Positions 36,101 through 48,200 are shown, counted from the stretch's first letter. The stretch is 64,000 bases of DNA from Hyparrhenia diplandra (GCA_015847255.1 JADLZK010007359.1:62001-126000), one strand, 5' to 3'. The notes: a model not told the origin generated them from the sequence alone. Made by a program: numbers and translations.

Positions 36101-37833
36101 AGAATGAATTGTAGCATGTAGCAAATATTAGATAAGAAGACAGAAATCACAGTGCCTGGTAAAGACATGTTTTCTGTTTAGATCAAAGAAGTTCCATGAA
36201 ATAAGAATGCAAAATGAAATAAGCTTCCATAGAAAATGAATTTTTCCATAGGGTCAGTGACATATATTGTACAAAGTTGAAAAGAAGCTAACCAACAACT
36301 AAAACAGGAAATCTATAGGCTATGTTATGTAAACTTGTAAAGGGAAGGCTTACATCATTCATTCCACCGCCGCCACCACCACCGCCAAAAATATCCTCAA
36401 ATGGATTTCCAAAACCACCACCCTCAAAGCCAGTTCCGCCTCCGCCAGAAGCAGCTTTCTCATACTGATCAGGGCCAACCTGTAGGAGAAGTAATGCTAA
36501 TTCCATCAGTGCCCCAAGGCACGAGGTAATCTTACTCTAAAGGTTGGTACAGTCACTATTATGTATAGTGTGGATAAGAGAACTACCAATAAATTTCAAA
36601 CATTCAACCACTTATGAATACTCACTAAACATGTGCTAAGAAAGAGGAGTAGAAATGTAAACATATATATGTCATTAAAACAGTCGAATCATTACCTGAT
36701 CATATAATGACCTTTTTTGTTCATCCTTTAAAGTCTACATTGACAACAAAAAAATTGCATCAGAATTCACAGAACCTGCACACCTTTAAGTTAGGTATAA
36801 GCACAACACACTGAACTGACATCAAGTACCTCATAAGCTCGTTGAACCTCTTGAAACTTGCGTTCTGCATCCGCATCACCTTTATTCGTGTCTGGATGAA
36901 GCTTCTTTGCAAGCTTTTAGGGAAAATGAAGCAGAACGAGGTAGGCACGGTAAGGTCAATTACAGAATCTGTCTATCAATATTTTGAGTGTATTGAAGAA
37001 AGGTAGTAACAGCGTGTACCATCCTGATAAACACCATAGATGATACACATTGGATTGATGTAACAAAAATGCTGACCAGATACTAACCAAACTCTTGCTA
37101 AATTGGGTCAGTGCTTATGCACTTTCTAAATGCAACGGTTGCAGGACTATTGCTGGAAATTTTGCACCATGATGGTTTTTGTACTCGGAACTTGAACACC
37201 CTAGTGACTACACTAACAAATCGTAACAATAACTGTAGGACAACCCTCTTGAACCTAGTTTCCACACTAAGCATGCAGTAGCAATATCTACCAATGACAC
37301 CAGATGAATCCCTCAAAATGTGAGGTCGAATTCGAGGCGTCGGAACCATACCCCATAATAGGCCTTTTTGATCTCTCCTTGGCTGGCGTTCTTGCTGACG
37401 CCAAGCACATCGTAGTAGTCCCTTGCAGCCACCGGCCTAGTCCCTGCACCACCGTTTCACCATCAGCCCCACTCCCGAGATCACTAATCCGAAACCAAAC
37501 GAGCGAAGCAACAACGCTTTCCGCGTCAATCACTCACTCACCGTGGAAGAACCTGTGGGCACTATTCGGTGACGAGAAGGGCGAACTCCGGGAGGCCGCC
37601 GCGCGTGCTACGTCGCTCCATATTCCTGCAGAGAGGGCGCGAGAAGCTAAGATCAAGGGACGCGCGAGGCGACCAGGCGAGGCCCCGAGGAACCTGGAGA
37701 ATCGGAGACCTAGTGTGAGTGGGGGCTTACCTCTGTGCGGCCGCGGGAGGCGGCAGGAGGAGGAGGAGGCGGAGGAGGAGAGGGAGCGGCGGGCGAGCAG
37801 GAGCGCGAGGCGTGCGCCGGCGGGGAGCCGCAT
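33108..37833 (-). CDS. GFA2: Mitochondrial type-I DnaJ (Hsp40) co-chaperone, GFA2-like
   Basis: A complete 437-residue frame in 17 exons (minus strand): 37833-37731, 37625-37542, 37443-37352, 36913-36830, 36734-36696, 36479-36354, 35843-35793, 35717-35630, 35535-35471, 35384-35310, 35024-34952, 34851-34763, 34669-34598, 34195-34139, 34053-34005, 33365-33299, 33207-33108. Order: Arg/Ser-rich mitochondrial presequence (MRLPAGARLALLLARR), J domain (DYYDVLGVSKNASQGEIKK; HPD at about 99-101), Gly/Phe region (FEGGGFGNPFEDIFGGGGGG), four CxxCxGxG-type zinc motifs (CQTCGGAG, CLSCKGSG, CTKCGGSG, CKTCRGNK), then substrate-binding C-terminal domains. It stimulates mitochondrial Hsp70; Arabidopsis GFA2 acts in female gametophyte development. 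An odd Gly replaces the usual Ala after KKAYY at the exon 3 border. Exons 1-3 and the promoter are duplicated at 58016-58592. Confidence 0.93.
33670..33857. mobile_element. Tourist-like MITE in DnaJ intron 15
   Basis: The ends ggccctgattggtt (33673) and aaccaatcagggcc (to 33854) are perfect inverted repeats, flanked by cta at 33670-33672 and 33855-33857. The 3-bp target duplication and 182-bp length fit a PIF/Harbinger-type MITE. The interior repeats the gggactttttt motif. Confidence 0.85.
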
Positions 37834-38464
37834 GGCGGCGGCGGCTGACTGGTGCTCGTGAGGCCTCGCCGGCGCCGCGCGTGTGCTTGCGGGTTAAGAA
37901 GAGAACACTGCGCCGAACGTTCTGGAATTGCCTGCGCTGCTTCTCGGGGCCGGGCGACGGGGGCAGTTGGGTTGGGCCTCTTCACTCTTCACACGCATGG
38001 GCCTTCGTCCAACTGAATTGTTGCCGCTTTTGCAAAAAAATTTTACATTTTAATACGTTTTGATTTGTTTTTTTTAATAACTCATTTTTTATTTCGCAAA
38101 AATTATACTTCTGTTCCCAATTAAATTGGAAGATTTAAAGTTCTGCTAGTTTGAGTTCCTTATCCAAATGTGTCGGTGGACATTAGTCATTGAATTTTAA
38201 AGCCATTTTTCTATACTTAAACTAGGCTCTACGGCCTTATTTAAGAGACTCAGGCCTATTTGAATGCAAAGTATTTTTAAGGTATTGGAGAAAATACTAT
38301 GGGTTTTCTTTTAAAAATACTTCAATTTTAAAAAGCTACCAGGTGTTTATATGCAACAAATCTTATAGTTTTTAAAACCATGTTTTTCGTCAAAAATCGT
38401 AGTCTTTTTGAAGTTTTACAAACTCCACTCATGACCATTTTTTTTTTTTTTTTTTTCTAAAGAG
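37834..38464. promoter_or_regulatory. DnaJ 5' flank (promoter region)
   Basis: Immediately upstream of the DnaJ start. It begins GC-rich (37834-37990) and then becomes AT-rich with T runs at about 38060 and 38438-38458. The same block follows the exon 1 copy at 58593-59265. No specific element can be named with confidence. Confidence 0.4.
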
Positions 38465-40975
38465 TGAAATGCACCAATGGTCTATTAACTTTTGGCCAGG
38501 TTTCACTTAGGTCTATCAACTCTCAAAGCTCGCGTGGCGCTTGGGGTCGAGCGGGATTTGCTTGGTTTCCGCGGATGGCTCGAAGCTCCCGTGGCGTGGC
38601 GCTTGGGGTCGGGGACCTCTTAGGGAGGCGGTCGAGGTCACGCCGTGGCCTCGGACTTCGGCGAGGACCTCGGCAGACTCGACGGCCTCGACGTCGCAGA
38701 GGTAGGCGTGGCCGGTGCGAGGGGGTCGACGGTGATGATCCCCTTTGGTCCCGACATCTTGAGCTTCGTGTAGGTGTAGTTGGGGATGACCATGAACTTG
38801 GCGACACCGGCCTTCCGAGGACAACATGATATGTCCAAATGGAAGTCCACCACTCGAAGGTGAGGGTCTCTTTCTTGAAATTCGAAGGAATGCCGAAATG
38901 CGGGTAGGTCGATGCGTCCGATGGGCCTCACTCGCTTGCTTGGTACAATGTCGTTGAAGGATGACGAGCGGGTTGAGACGCGACTTCTTGATCCCGACGA
39001 GCGGGGAGGGTGTCGGCGTAGATGATGTTGAGTTTGCTCCCGCCGCCCATGAGCACTTTCGAGCCGGGTGTTGCCGATGATCGAAGTCGACGACGAGGTA
39101 CCGCCGGGGGACGGGACACGGTCGGGGTGGTCGCCCGGTCGAAGGTGATCGCCTTCTCGGACGGTCGAGGTAGGCGGGTACCGCGATCGCCGACGGGCGA
39201 ACACCTCGCGGCGCTCACGCTTCCTATGGCTGGCCGAAAAGTTGGTGCAAGGACCGCCAGATCATGTAGCGATCCGCTACCCTCGGAAGCCGTCATCCTT
39301 CTTCCCGTCCTGTCCTCCTTCCTCGGGCGGCCTCCTCTTGTCGTCATCGTCGGTGGAGAGGGGAAGGCCCGAGTAGTACTTCTTGAGGATGTCGCACTAG
39401 CCAAGGGTGTGCTTCACGAGGCCTCGGTGGAAGATGCAAGGCTTGGTGAGCATCTCGTCGAAGACCCCCCGGTCCGCCTCGCGCCGTTTGTTCTCAATGG
39501 CGGCGACATTAGCCTCGCGCTTCCCCGGTTTGGTCTTGGGCTTGCCCTTCCTCTTGGGGTCGTGGGGGAGTCGCGCCCCCCCGGCGACCTCGGCCTTCTC
39601 CTTGCCTTTGCCGTTGGGGAAAATGGCCTCCGCGGCTTCTTCTCCTAAGGCAAACTTGGTGGCAATTTCCATCACTCGTTTATCGTGGTGGGGGTCTTGC
39701 GACCCGGCTTCTTGACGAGCTCCCCGCGGGTTGTTCGAGAGATGAAGGCGTTGATGACGGCCGCATCGGAGACGTCGGGGAGCTCAGTGCGATGTTTGGA
39801 GAAGCGCCGGATGAACTCATGCAGGTCTCGGTCTTGGGGGTCCGCTTGCGGCCCACAGTCCCGGGGAGTTGCCCGAGGCGGATGTAGGTGCCCCGAAGTT
39901 GCCGATGAAGATCCGCGCGAGGTCCGCCCAATTCCTGATCTGGTTGGGAGGAAGCTGCTCGAGCCAGGCTCACGTAGAGTCTGACAGGAACAAGGGTAGG
40001 TTGCGGATGATCACAGCCTCATCCGGGCTCTCCCGGTTTGGCGTGCCAATCGGTAGTCGAGAGCCAGTCTCGGCTTGGTCTCCCCGTTATACTTGGCGAT
40101 GTTGGCCGGCCGCCAAAACGAGGGGGAACGGAGCCCCACGGATGGCCCTTGCCTGAAGACGATGAGCCCCGCGGTTCGTGGTCTTCTCCTTGCGGCTGAG
40201 GGACGGGCTTCGGTCTTCCTCGCTGTTGTAGCGTTCCCCTGGGCGCGATGGTAACCGCGGCCCCATCCACGCCCGTTTCGGCGGGTGCTCGCCGCCTCGA
40301 GGGGGCCTCCCTGGCCGTGATGGGAGGACGCTTGTCGATGTCCCAAGTGGAGAGGCCATGGCGTCGGAAGGTCGATCTCTTGGCTCGTTGGAAGGCGACC
40401 TCTTCGACCAAGCGCCGTACGTTGTCGCGAGATCTCTTCCCTCGGGGGTCGAAGGCTCGGGCATCCGCAGAATATTATGGCAGCGGTTGCGATATTCCGC
40501 TCGCCCTTTGAAGAGGGGTGGCCCCTCGTCGTCGGCGCCGCTGACGACCGGGTGGACCCGCCGGCACGCGCGCCGTGCCTTCCTCCGCGGGGTTGGGCAC
40601 AACTTGATCTTGCTCGAGGGTGTGGCGGAGCTGATAGAGCCGCACCCGCTCCTCGTCGAGCTTGGCCTTCGCCTCCCGAGTTGTGCGAAGCCGCGCCCCC
40701 GCCTCCGGGCCGGGCGTCGACGCCCCGGCTGTCCCGGGAGTTGGGCAAGTGGGCGCCATCCCCGTGCCGCATCGCGCTGGTTTCCTCGTCGGTGTTTCCC
40801 TCGAGGTGAAAGCACTCTCGTGGTGAAAGGCGCCATTGCCGGCGTCGGGCGCCGTCGTCGGAGTCGGCCGGGATGTCGAGGCAGTAATCCCATGTGGCCA
40901 GCAGCTGCCGTGATAGCGTCTGGGTCCTGGAGCCCGTCGAAGCAGAAGTCATCGTCCCAGGAGGTGGCAGGCGTT
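38465..40975 (-). mobile_element. Truncated Ty3/gypsy element: gag-protease remnant (unit 1)
   Basis: Minus-strand gag and protease fragments scattered over three frames. Recognisable pieces are PCIFHRGLVKHTLG (near 39400-39460), a zinc-knuckle-less Lys-rich gag tail, and IGNTRLESAHGR with the following protease region. Reverse transcriptase, integrase and LTRs are absent. Many frame changes and stops. It is the paralogue of 59260-61355, so the truncation predates the duplication. Confidence 0.75.
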
Positions 40976-41204
40976 GCTGCGGAGGCTATGCACCCAATAT
41001 GATAAGCACTAGAAGTGGATCATCATCACGACTCTTGCATCAGCTGTTCCGTGCATCCCCAAATTCCCAATTATCCACCACCACTATCATATTACTCCAA
41101 CACATGTAGGCAACTTTTTTCCATGCATGCACAAAAAGTGAACACTTTGGAATATACGGTTTTAAAATAAAATCACAATGGCCTACCGTGCCTACTGGAG
41201 AGGA

Positions 41205-41325
41205 CGAGTGCTAGTAGCTGTACATGTAAACATCATATCTTCTGGTGAATCGATCTCAGCAAGCGTGCTAGTAGCTGTACATGTAAACATCATATCTTCT
41301 GGCGAATCGATCTCAACAAGCGTCA
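41205..41325. repeat. Two direct copies of a 56-bp sequence
   Basis: gtgctagtagctgtacatgt...cttctggtgaatcgatctca is repeated back to back at about 41207 and 41263, just downstream of the kinase stop codon. The same pair is present in unit 2 at about 61588-61705, so it predates the duplication. Confidence 0.8.
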
Positions 41326-41780
41326 CGATCTCGGATCGGAGGATCTCAGTGACGATGCGAAAGTAACCGTGTTGTCTCACTGCTGAGGTACTGCTTGAGA
41401 CGGTTCAGGTCGTTGGCGGCATCCATCATGGTTGGCCGTGCGGACGGTTGCTCCTGGGTGCAGAGGATGCCGAGCTCCAGCAGCTCAGCGATGGCCACGT
41501 TGGAAATCCTCCTCACTTCAGCCGTCTGATCCTGAACCATACGCACCAGTTCTGCGTCAACCACTGCGTCAGTGTTTCTGTGGCAGTACATGTGGATCTT
41601 AACCCACTTGTTCAGGCTCAGCCCGGCCTCGAACATGTCGTCGGTCGGCTTCCTTCTCGTCACCATTTCCAGCGCCAACACGCCGAAGCTGTACACGTCG
41701 CCTTTCGTCGTCGGGTTCGAGCTATAGCCATACTCTTCGGTCCATGCATCAAGAACCACACAAGAATCAGAAGGAGAGAT

Positions 41781-44038
41781 AGATGTGGATATATTTTTTT
41801 TTTTTTTGAAAGATCCGGTTTCCCGGCTTTGATTAAATAAGAAGAAGCAGCAAATGTCAGGTTACATGCGCAAGTGGCGCAAAACAACTTCCCATGCTCG
41901 ACAGACTGTCAAGCTGGGCGTACAGGCCTAAGCGGACTACTCACAAGCTAGGAACAACGGGTGTACATCATTTAGCTGCACTATCATGGGATCCCCATTG
42001 TGTCCGTCCCCAGCTCCGCTGCAACTGCAGATAGGGTCTTATCAAGCTCCATGTCATCGAGCCTCGCTGCTTTCCGTAGAGCCTTGACCGCTTCCACAGG
42101 AAGATCCTGTCCACAGCTATCAATGTACTCTGTGATCACATCCTGCGCCGATGACCCGCCATTGATGAAGTCCAGCTCGCGCATAAGCTTGAGTTGGGCG
42201 CGCTGTGCAACCGGCACGGAAGAAGGACGAGCGGCCTGACGAAGGCTGGAACGGGTAGGAGCCTGATCTCTCTTGGACTTGCGCACTCGGGGTGCCGATG
42301 AGCCAGCACCCTGCAACGTCGGCTTGGTCGGCGCCGGCAGGATCGGGGGCGGGAGCTCGAGGAAAAGCCCGACGAGGGGGTCGGGCGCCATCCCCGACGT
42401 GGACTCCCGCACCTGACCATCCGCAGCATCTCCCTCATGTCCCTCCACCTCTGTGACCAGAGGAGCGACAGCTGGCGACACATCCACCTCCGAAACGGCT
42501 GTAGGAAGTGGACGCCCAGCTGCTGGTGCTCTAGCCAAGGCGAGCGACGCAGCAAACTCCTCCAACATGGGGTCAACCCGTGTCGAAGGCTCCTCCGCGC
42601 AGAGATCCAACACCAGAGGATCTGGCACAACGGCGTGATGTGAAGCAACGACGTCATCAGTGGAAAAGAGTAACTCACAGCTGCCATCCACCGTGGGTGT
42701 ACTCTTTGCGCCGTCGTCGTCGCCGCCGCCGCCGTCGTCGTCGTCGGTAGCTTTGTCCGCGCCCACTCGCACTTCCGCCTCCGGGCTCGGTGTACCGACG
42801 TGGACGGCGTGCTCGGAGGCAGGTGGAATGACAACGCAAGCCGAGCCCGCACCCTTCGCAGTTGAAGGCGTAGCTCGACGTCGCTTGCACTCCCTAGCAA
42901 TGTGGTGGAGTCCATGGCAACGCAGGCACCGTCGTGGCAACCGACAGGTTGCAACACGATGCGAGAAGGAGAGACAGTTGAAACATCTACCACGAAGGGC
43001 TTCTGGAATCTTCCGGGCCTGCGGGAGCTGCACCAGGTGATGCTCAGCCGAGGCGACCGCAGGGCGCGTCTCCTGCCGCGCGAGGATATCCCGCCACCCA
43101 TCAGCGTTGGGGGCGGAGACCCGTCCGCGGCGGCCAAGACGGTGGTGGACAGAACGACCATCCGGTGGCCGAACAGGCAAGCCGTGCACGAGCTGAGTGC
43201 ACAACGACTTGTGTCTCCTCCGTCTTCTCCGAGGCACACGACGCCCGTCGTCTGGCCGGCCATGGCCCGGAGCCACAGCATCAGCCGACGGTGTCATCGG
43301 CGGACGACGAGCGGCATCCAGGTAGGATAAGGGCCGCTCATCGTTGAACACATCGTCGTCGTCGTCCTCCTCCGCCCACCGTCGCAGCTTCGAGCGCCCT
43401 CTCGAAAACGGCCTGAAGGGGGCCGCGTCCGGAGAAAGGGAGGATGGCGCCCTGGCTGGAGCAGCAACCGTGTCCTCGACCTCGTCATCCGAGGCGTCCA
43501 CATCAATGGCCTCTTCCGGGGTCGGCGGCGGGGGTGGTGTAGGCGTGGTGGAGGTGCCATGGCACATGGCTGCTGCAGCGTGGTCCGACGCGCACTGCGG
43601 CCCGGGCTCGATGGCGGCCGGCGACGAAGCAGCAGTAGAGGGCGGCGACAGGGGTGGTGCGACGACGGTGGTGGTGCCGGGTCCGGCCATCTCGTCGGCG
43701 TCCGCGAGCCCTAGAGAGGGCCGGATCCGGGCGCGGACGACGGCCCCATGGTCGGGCGCGCCAGATCGGGGGAGCAGCGGCTCCGTCATCGACGGGGCGC
43801 CCCCATGGCTGCCAAGGGACCGACGGGAGACGAAGCCGACGCCAGCGCGTCCAGGAACGCCGGATCCGGCAGCTCCGACGACAGGGGCTGGGCGTCCACC
43901 ATGGCCGCCGTCGAGGTCTCAACTGGGCCACCATGGCCGGCGCTGAGCAGGAGGCCATCAGGGCTAAGGGAGTGGAGGTGGCTTGGGGAGAGGAGGCGGA
44001 GGAGGGGCAGGCAGAGGGGCCGCCGGCGCCGGGGAGGC

Positions 44039-44069
<31 letters not shown>

Positions 44070-44160
44070 AGGGTGCCCCTAGCGGGCCGCGCGCGGCCCA
44101 TCGCCTCTCCGAGCGCTAGTGTTGCTCGGTCTTCAAAGTGTTCAGCAGATGTGGATATAT
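41781..44160 (-). mobile_element. Non-autonomous LINE carrying only ORF1, in kinase intron
   Basis: The 14-mer agatgtggatatat flanks the insertion (41781-41794 and 44147-44160) and occurs once at the empty site in unit 2 (62163-62176). The poly(A) end is the T run at 41795-41807; the 5' end is near 44146. The 2.35-kb element has a 5' UTR, one long ORF1 and a short 3' UTR. There is no endonuclease or reverse transcriptase ORF, so it must have been moved by another LINE. Confidence 0.92.
41984..43789 (-). CDS. LINE ORF1 (gag-like, two CCHC zinc knuckles)
   Basis: An uninterrupted 601-residue frame. Two adjacent CCHC knuckles of the form C-x2-C-x4-H-x4-C are visible: CFNCLSFSHRVATC and CLRCHGLHHIAREC (roughly residues 270-305). 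Pro/Ser/Asp-rich low-complexity sequence lies on both sides, and a conserved-looking C-terminal helical part follows (LKLMRELDFINGG ... LPVEAVKALRKAARLDDMEL). Such proteins bind LINE RNA to form the retrotransposition particle. The frame is open over 1.8 kb and the target duplication is perfect, so the insertion is recent. The ATG at 43789 is the first in frame after the 5' UTR. Confidence 0.85.
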   Translation of the reverse strand: MTEPLLPRSGAPDHGAVVRARIRPSLGLADADEMAGPGTTTVVAPPLSPPSTAASSPAAIEPGPQCASDHAAAAMCHGTSTTPTPPPPPTPEEAIDVDASDDEVEDTVAAPARAPSSLSPDAAPFRPFSRGRSKLRRWAEEDDDDDVFNDERPLSYLDAARRPPMTPSADAVAPGHGRPDDGRRVPRRRRRRHKSLCTQLVHGLPVRPPDGRSVHHRLGRRGRVSAPNADGWRDILARQETRPAVASAEHHLVQLPQARKIPEALRGRCFNCLSFSHRVATCRLPRRCLRCHGLHHIARECKRRRATPSTAKGAGSACVVIPPASEHAVHVGTPSPEAEVRVGADKATDDDDGGGGDDDGAKSTPTVDGSCELLFSTDDVVASHHAVVPDPLVLDLCAEEPSTRVDPMLEEFAASLALARAPAAGRPLPTAVSEVDVSPAVAPLVTEVEGHEGDAADGQVRESTSGMAPDPLVGLFLELPPPILPAPTKPTLQGAGSSAPRVRKSKRDQAPTRSSLRQAARPSSVPVAQRAQLKLMRELDFINGGSSAQDVITEYIDSCGQDLPVEAVKALRKAARLDDMELDKTLSAVAAELGTDTMGIP

Positions 44161-44719
44161 AGATTAAAAAGAAGATGGAATGAAGTTTCAACACTGGAGG
44201 CCACATTTTATACTAGTGTACTATGTACCTGGAGGGATGTATCCAATGGAACCACGCAGCATGTTCGTAGTGGAAGCACCGGAGTCATCGTCGGTGTTCA
44301 TAATGAGCTTGGAGATGCCAAAGTCGGAGACGAGCGCGGTCATATCGTCGTTGAGGAGAACGTTGCTCGGCTTGAGGTCGCAGTGGATGATCTTGACCGG
44401 TGAGTGTTCATGCAGGTACGCCATCCCCTCGGCGACGTCGCTGCAGATGCTAACCCGTTGCACAAGACTCAGCTCCATCCGCAGCACCGCATCGTAGAGG
44501 CACCGCTCGAGGCTGCCGTTCACCATGAACGGCTTCACCAGCGCCATGAAGTCCGGCTGGCAGCACACCGTGAGGATCCGCATGAGGTTCCGGTGGGGAA
44601 ATGTCTAACCGCGTGTGTCCGCGCGCGGCAGACTTATCTTGGCCGTGCAAGTGGAGGGAGCACCAAGATTCGTGCTCCACTGCTCATGAAAGCGGGGTTT
44701 CAGTTCCTGTGATGTTTGG

Positions 44720-45245
44720 ATGAGTCGCCGGGGCATTCTTGGTATGGCAAAAGCATACGGACCCCTAGCAAATGCCCTGAACACTTCCCCCAACACCACG
44801 GCTACTGCTCGCCTGCCTTCTCTCCCTTCTCTGTCTAGCTCTCTCTCCTCACGTTCTTGCCCAAGAACAGAAAGAACAGAAAAACGTCCTCTTCCTCCTC
44901 TCCAAATCCCACCTCCAAATTCAAGAATTAGGTTATGCATGTCACACCACCGCGTTCTCCATATCGAGAGCCTTCAGTTCTCCTATGGAGCTCTCCTTGG
45001 CGTGGAGTATCGGAGGAGATCGAAGAAGACCGCGCCCCCATGGCCACTTCAGTTGTTTCCATGCCGCCCGGGTCACCATGGCTGCCCTCGTGTCTCCTAC
45101 TTCCTCGAGCGGGGCCCTCGGCGGCATGGCCACCGGACAACGGCGAGTCGCCCTCGTCTTCCAGGCGACACAGCAATGCCGAAAATGTCTGGTTTCTCTT
45201 GGCGCCGAAAGAAGCTGGGACGGTGAGATTTCAATTCCTAGCCCA
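44720..45245 (+). other. Gene-like 5' segment inside the MULE, left end (possible captured gene)
   Basis: A pyrimidine-rich leader (44810-44870) is followed by a GC-rich open stretch on the plus strand (from the ATG at 44935; SPSSSRRHSNAENVWFLLAP near its end) and a possible donor (gacg|gtgaga, about 45220). Another candidate exon lies at about 47554-47636 (ATDDIQYHPAVKQTEIPLPR) after a good pyrimidine-tract acceptor. No family is recognised and frame continuity between the two was not established. Confidence 0.3.
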
Positions 45246-48200
45246 TAGATTTCTGTAGAGTTCTTGCTTGTCTGGCTTGTATCCATTTTTGTTTTTTTTT
45301 TTTTCTAGTAGGTAGTACTGAACATTGGTTGATATTGTTTTTCTTCAACTTTTTTTGGTTGGTACATGGTTTAGGGGTATATAGGCGAGAGAGAAAATGG
45401 CGCTTTTCAATGTCATAAAAAAGGGGAAAATTGTTCATTGTTGTTTTCTAGTTAATAAGATTGGTTTCAGTGAACCCCAAATGCCTGAGAACAGAGGCAT
45501 TGTTAAAAATGTTGAACTTGTTTGTAAATTTCTTGCCCTACTAAATGATTTCAGTTCTTAGCCCATTGTTTGTAAATTTCTTGCCCTACTAAATGATTTT
45601 AGTTCCTGGTTTGGCTCGTCCGTTTTGTATTTTATTTTCTAGCTAGCAAGTAGTGTATTGAACGTCGGTACATATTTAGTTCCTGAATGCCAGATGTTTA
45701 GGGAGCAAAACAATGATGTACTGAATGGATAAAACGATGCAAGTGAGTGTACTCGCTCCTTAATGTCAGATGCTTTTGGAAGTGTAGTTGTGTTCTCATT
45801 AACTTCAAAGTGTTTAGTTTCTGGAACTGTGAATATCTAGGGGAATTCTACTTTTTGTAATTCCATAATTGTATGCAGGGTATGAAAAGTTTCTGATGAA
45901 TTGTTTCAGTGCAGAGTATATAACATGAAAGTAGGCTGAAACACCTACCTGCTTTTGCAGTAATCAAAGACATGTTCTTTCAACAAAGGAAGGAAGTGGT
46001 GGAGTCCTTGCACGATTGATGCATCTGTTCGCACTTGTTTGAAAGGTACATGCACTTGTCATTACTAATTAGTTTCAGATTCACTGAATGTGATAGTGTA
46101 GATGAACGGACTGATGCTCTTGTTAACACTTAAATTTGTCCCAGGAATATTTTGCTATCACCGACTAGTTTGGTGATTTTCGGCTTTAACATCTTCTCTG
46201 TTCGGTTTACTCTAATTCACATGTGGGTGTACTGGATGTGGCGATTTCTCATTGGGCCAAAAAAAAATCCTTTTTGCGGTCTATGCATAACGACCCATCC
46301 TGATCCTTTCAAATAGTGCAGCTATAAATTAAGCATGTGAAATAAGTAAACACAATATAGATCATACACATATCCGCACATCTATTGTAATATTGAGTTG
46401 TTGCTTCTTGCTTGTTTAATGCTTAACTGCTTGCTCATATCTATGTTACATACAACCCAAATTATTATTCCATTCCTAAAGTGGTTCAGTGGTTTGCTTA
46501 CCTATAATATTTCTCATAAAAAGAGGTATACTAAAGATTCATATATCAAGTACTCCGTATATCACAAAATGTTTTTAAGTTGCTTGGTAAAAAATATAGG
46601 CTGCTGACCTGATTCTACTGAAGAATATTACGTTGCACAAACAGACCGTGCCCTTCTTAAAACATGAGACTGAAACAATGAAATGTCATGTGCACATGAG
46701 ATAAATGATCAAATTTGATTTTACGTTTGAGTGATCCAGTTTATGTTCCATTCTTGCATTGTGTTCAGAAAATGCACTAGCTGTTATATATTAAGCACAT
46801 GCCAGTGTATTGCTCACTTTATCCTGTGTGTGATATGCTTATATTCTAGGTCAAAATTCATGGTAGGGAAGGAGTTTTACTACTAATGTGGAAGTTCTGT
46901 TTGGTGCATGTGCAAGTCTTCCCCGTGCTGCAAAGGTTCGTTGTGTGGTCCTTATTATCTTACGTTAATGTGTAACTACTAGCTTTGTGGGGGCATTAGT
47001 CTGTACAAGAACATCAAAACTGCAAAGGTCCGTTGAAGTTATGATCATTTTGTTTGAATGAAACTGTGGAGCAGAGCTCCCCAGCAAATATATTGCCAAA
47101 CAAAATCGAGACAGATTACAAGGAGCAAGTTAGTTAGGTAGAAAATACATTTCTTAGATTTTTGATGGTAGTATACCAGACAACTCAATATTCTAGTTAC
47201 ACTGATATATGTATAAGGTCAGTTCTGAAACTGTTTTGTTTAGGTATGCATCTTTATGTTTAGAATGTGTAGTGCTGATGTTCAGCGATGGATTAGAGAT
47301 TAGACTTTTACGGTTGCATCTATAAATATATATATCTTGCAAAAAGAAGATATGTCCTGTTTAAACATGTCTTTGTGTTATACCTGTGTTGGTTTCCAAG
47401 GTGTGAGGATAAGGACTATATTTGCGTTTAACCATTGGAAGTACCTACAGGAAAGTCTGTCTGCATCAATTTTTTCTAGTTTCACTAAGGAATCATGCTC
47501 TTAATATCCTGTTTGTCGCATCATGTAACTCAAGTTTTTTGTTATTTTTTCAGCACTTCTGTGGCAACTGATGACATTCAATATCATCCAGCTGTTAAAC
47601 AAACTGAGATTCCACTCCCAAGGGTCCCAAGGAAAAGTAAAGTCATTTGCAAGAACATCCCGAATGGAAAGTTTCAAAGTGCCCAAATGAACATAGCTTT
47701 TATCCCTTTTTTTCAGAAAGCTCCGGTTGCTAAGTTTCCTGTTTTTACCCATCGGGACAAGAGCTTATCAAATGGATTGTTCTTCCTTGTGCTTCTTAGC
47801 ACAGTACAGCCATGGGTTGTGTACTGGAAAGTTGTTATGAAAGGGAAGCTGGTCTGTTCTCGAACCATATACATTTAGTTCACTAATTGATAACCTAATG
47901 TCTTCAAAACTATATCATAAGTTCATAACTAATCTGCATTTTGTTTTTGAATGTCAGATGAGGATAAGGAGCTGAATGCTACCTACATCATTGGTATTGC
48001 CGGCCATGGAGCTCTAGTGAAACCCTAGCTTGCCGTGGCGAGGGCGAGGGCGCCGGAGTTGAGGGCGAAGGTGATATGTTTTTGACCTTTCAGTTTCCCA
48101 AAAAACCTTGGGTCGTGGGCCATACATTTGTGGCAAACGAGCCTAAAGATCTTTACTTTTTCTGTACTGTTACACTTGACTTTGAATTTTAGTATTCAAC

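Larger units (their letters stand above)
41346..44595 (-). pseudogene. LRR receptor kinase, unit 1: 3' part (kinase C-lobe), interrupted
   Basis: Last exon 41734-41346 (EYGYSSNPTTKGDVYSFGVL to the stop) and the 3' part of exon 1, 44595-44229 (RILTVCCQPDFMALVKPF, HCDLKPSNVLL, DFGISKLIMN, GSIGYIPP). The coding parts themselves are open. The intron between them (127 bp in unit 2) is enlarged by the LINE at 41795-44160. At 44595 the reading stops at the left end of the Mutator-like element, and the rest of the gene resumes at 54924. HCD instead of HRD marks a non-RD kinase. It cannot make a full kinase. Confidence 0.9.

Noticed and set aside
40011..40952. Minus-strand open frame of 313 codons
   Set aside because: It mixes frames of a decayed gypsy gag; the paralogous region in unit 2 shows the true gag in other frames.
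43344..44082. Plus-strand open frames opposite the LINE ORF1
   Set aside because: Antisense shadows of the GC-rich ORF1 and 5' UTR; the CCHC motifs are on the minus strand.
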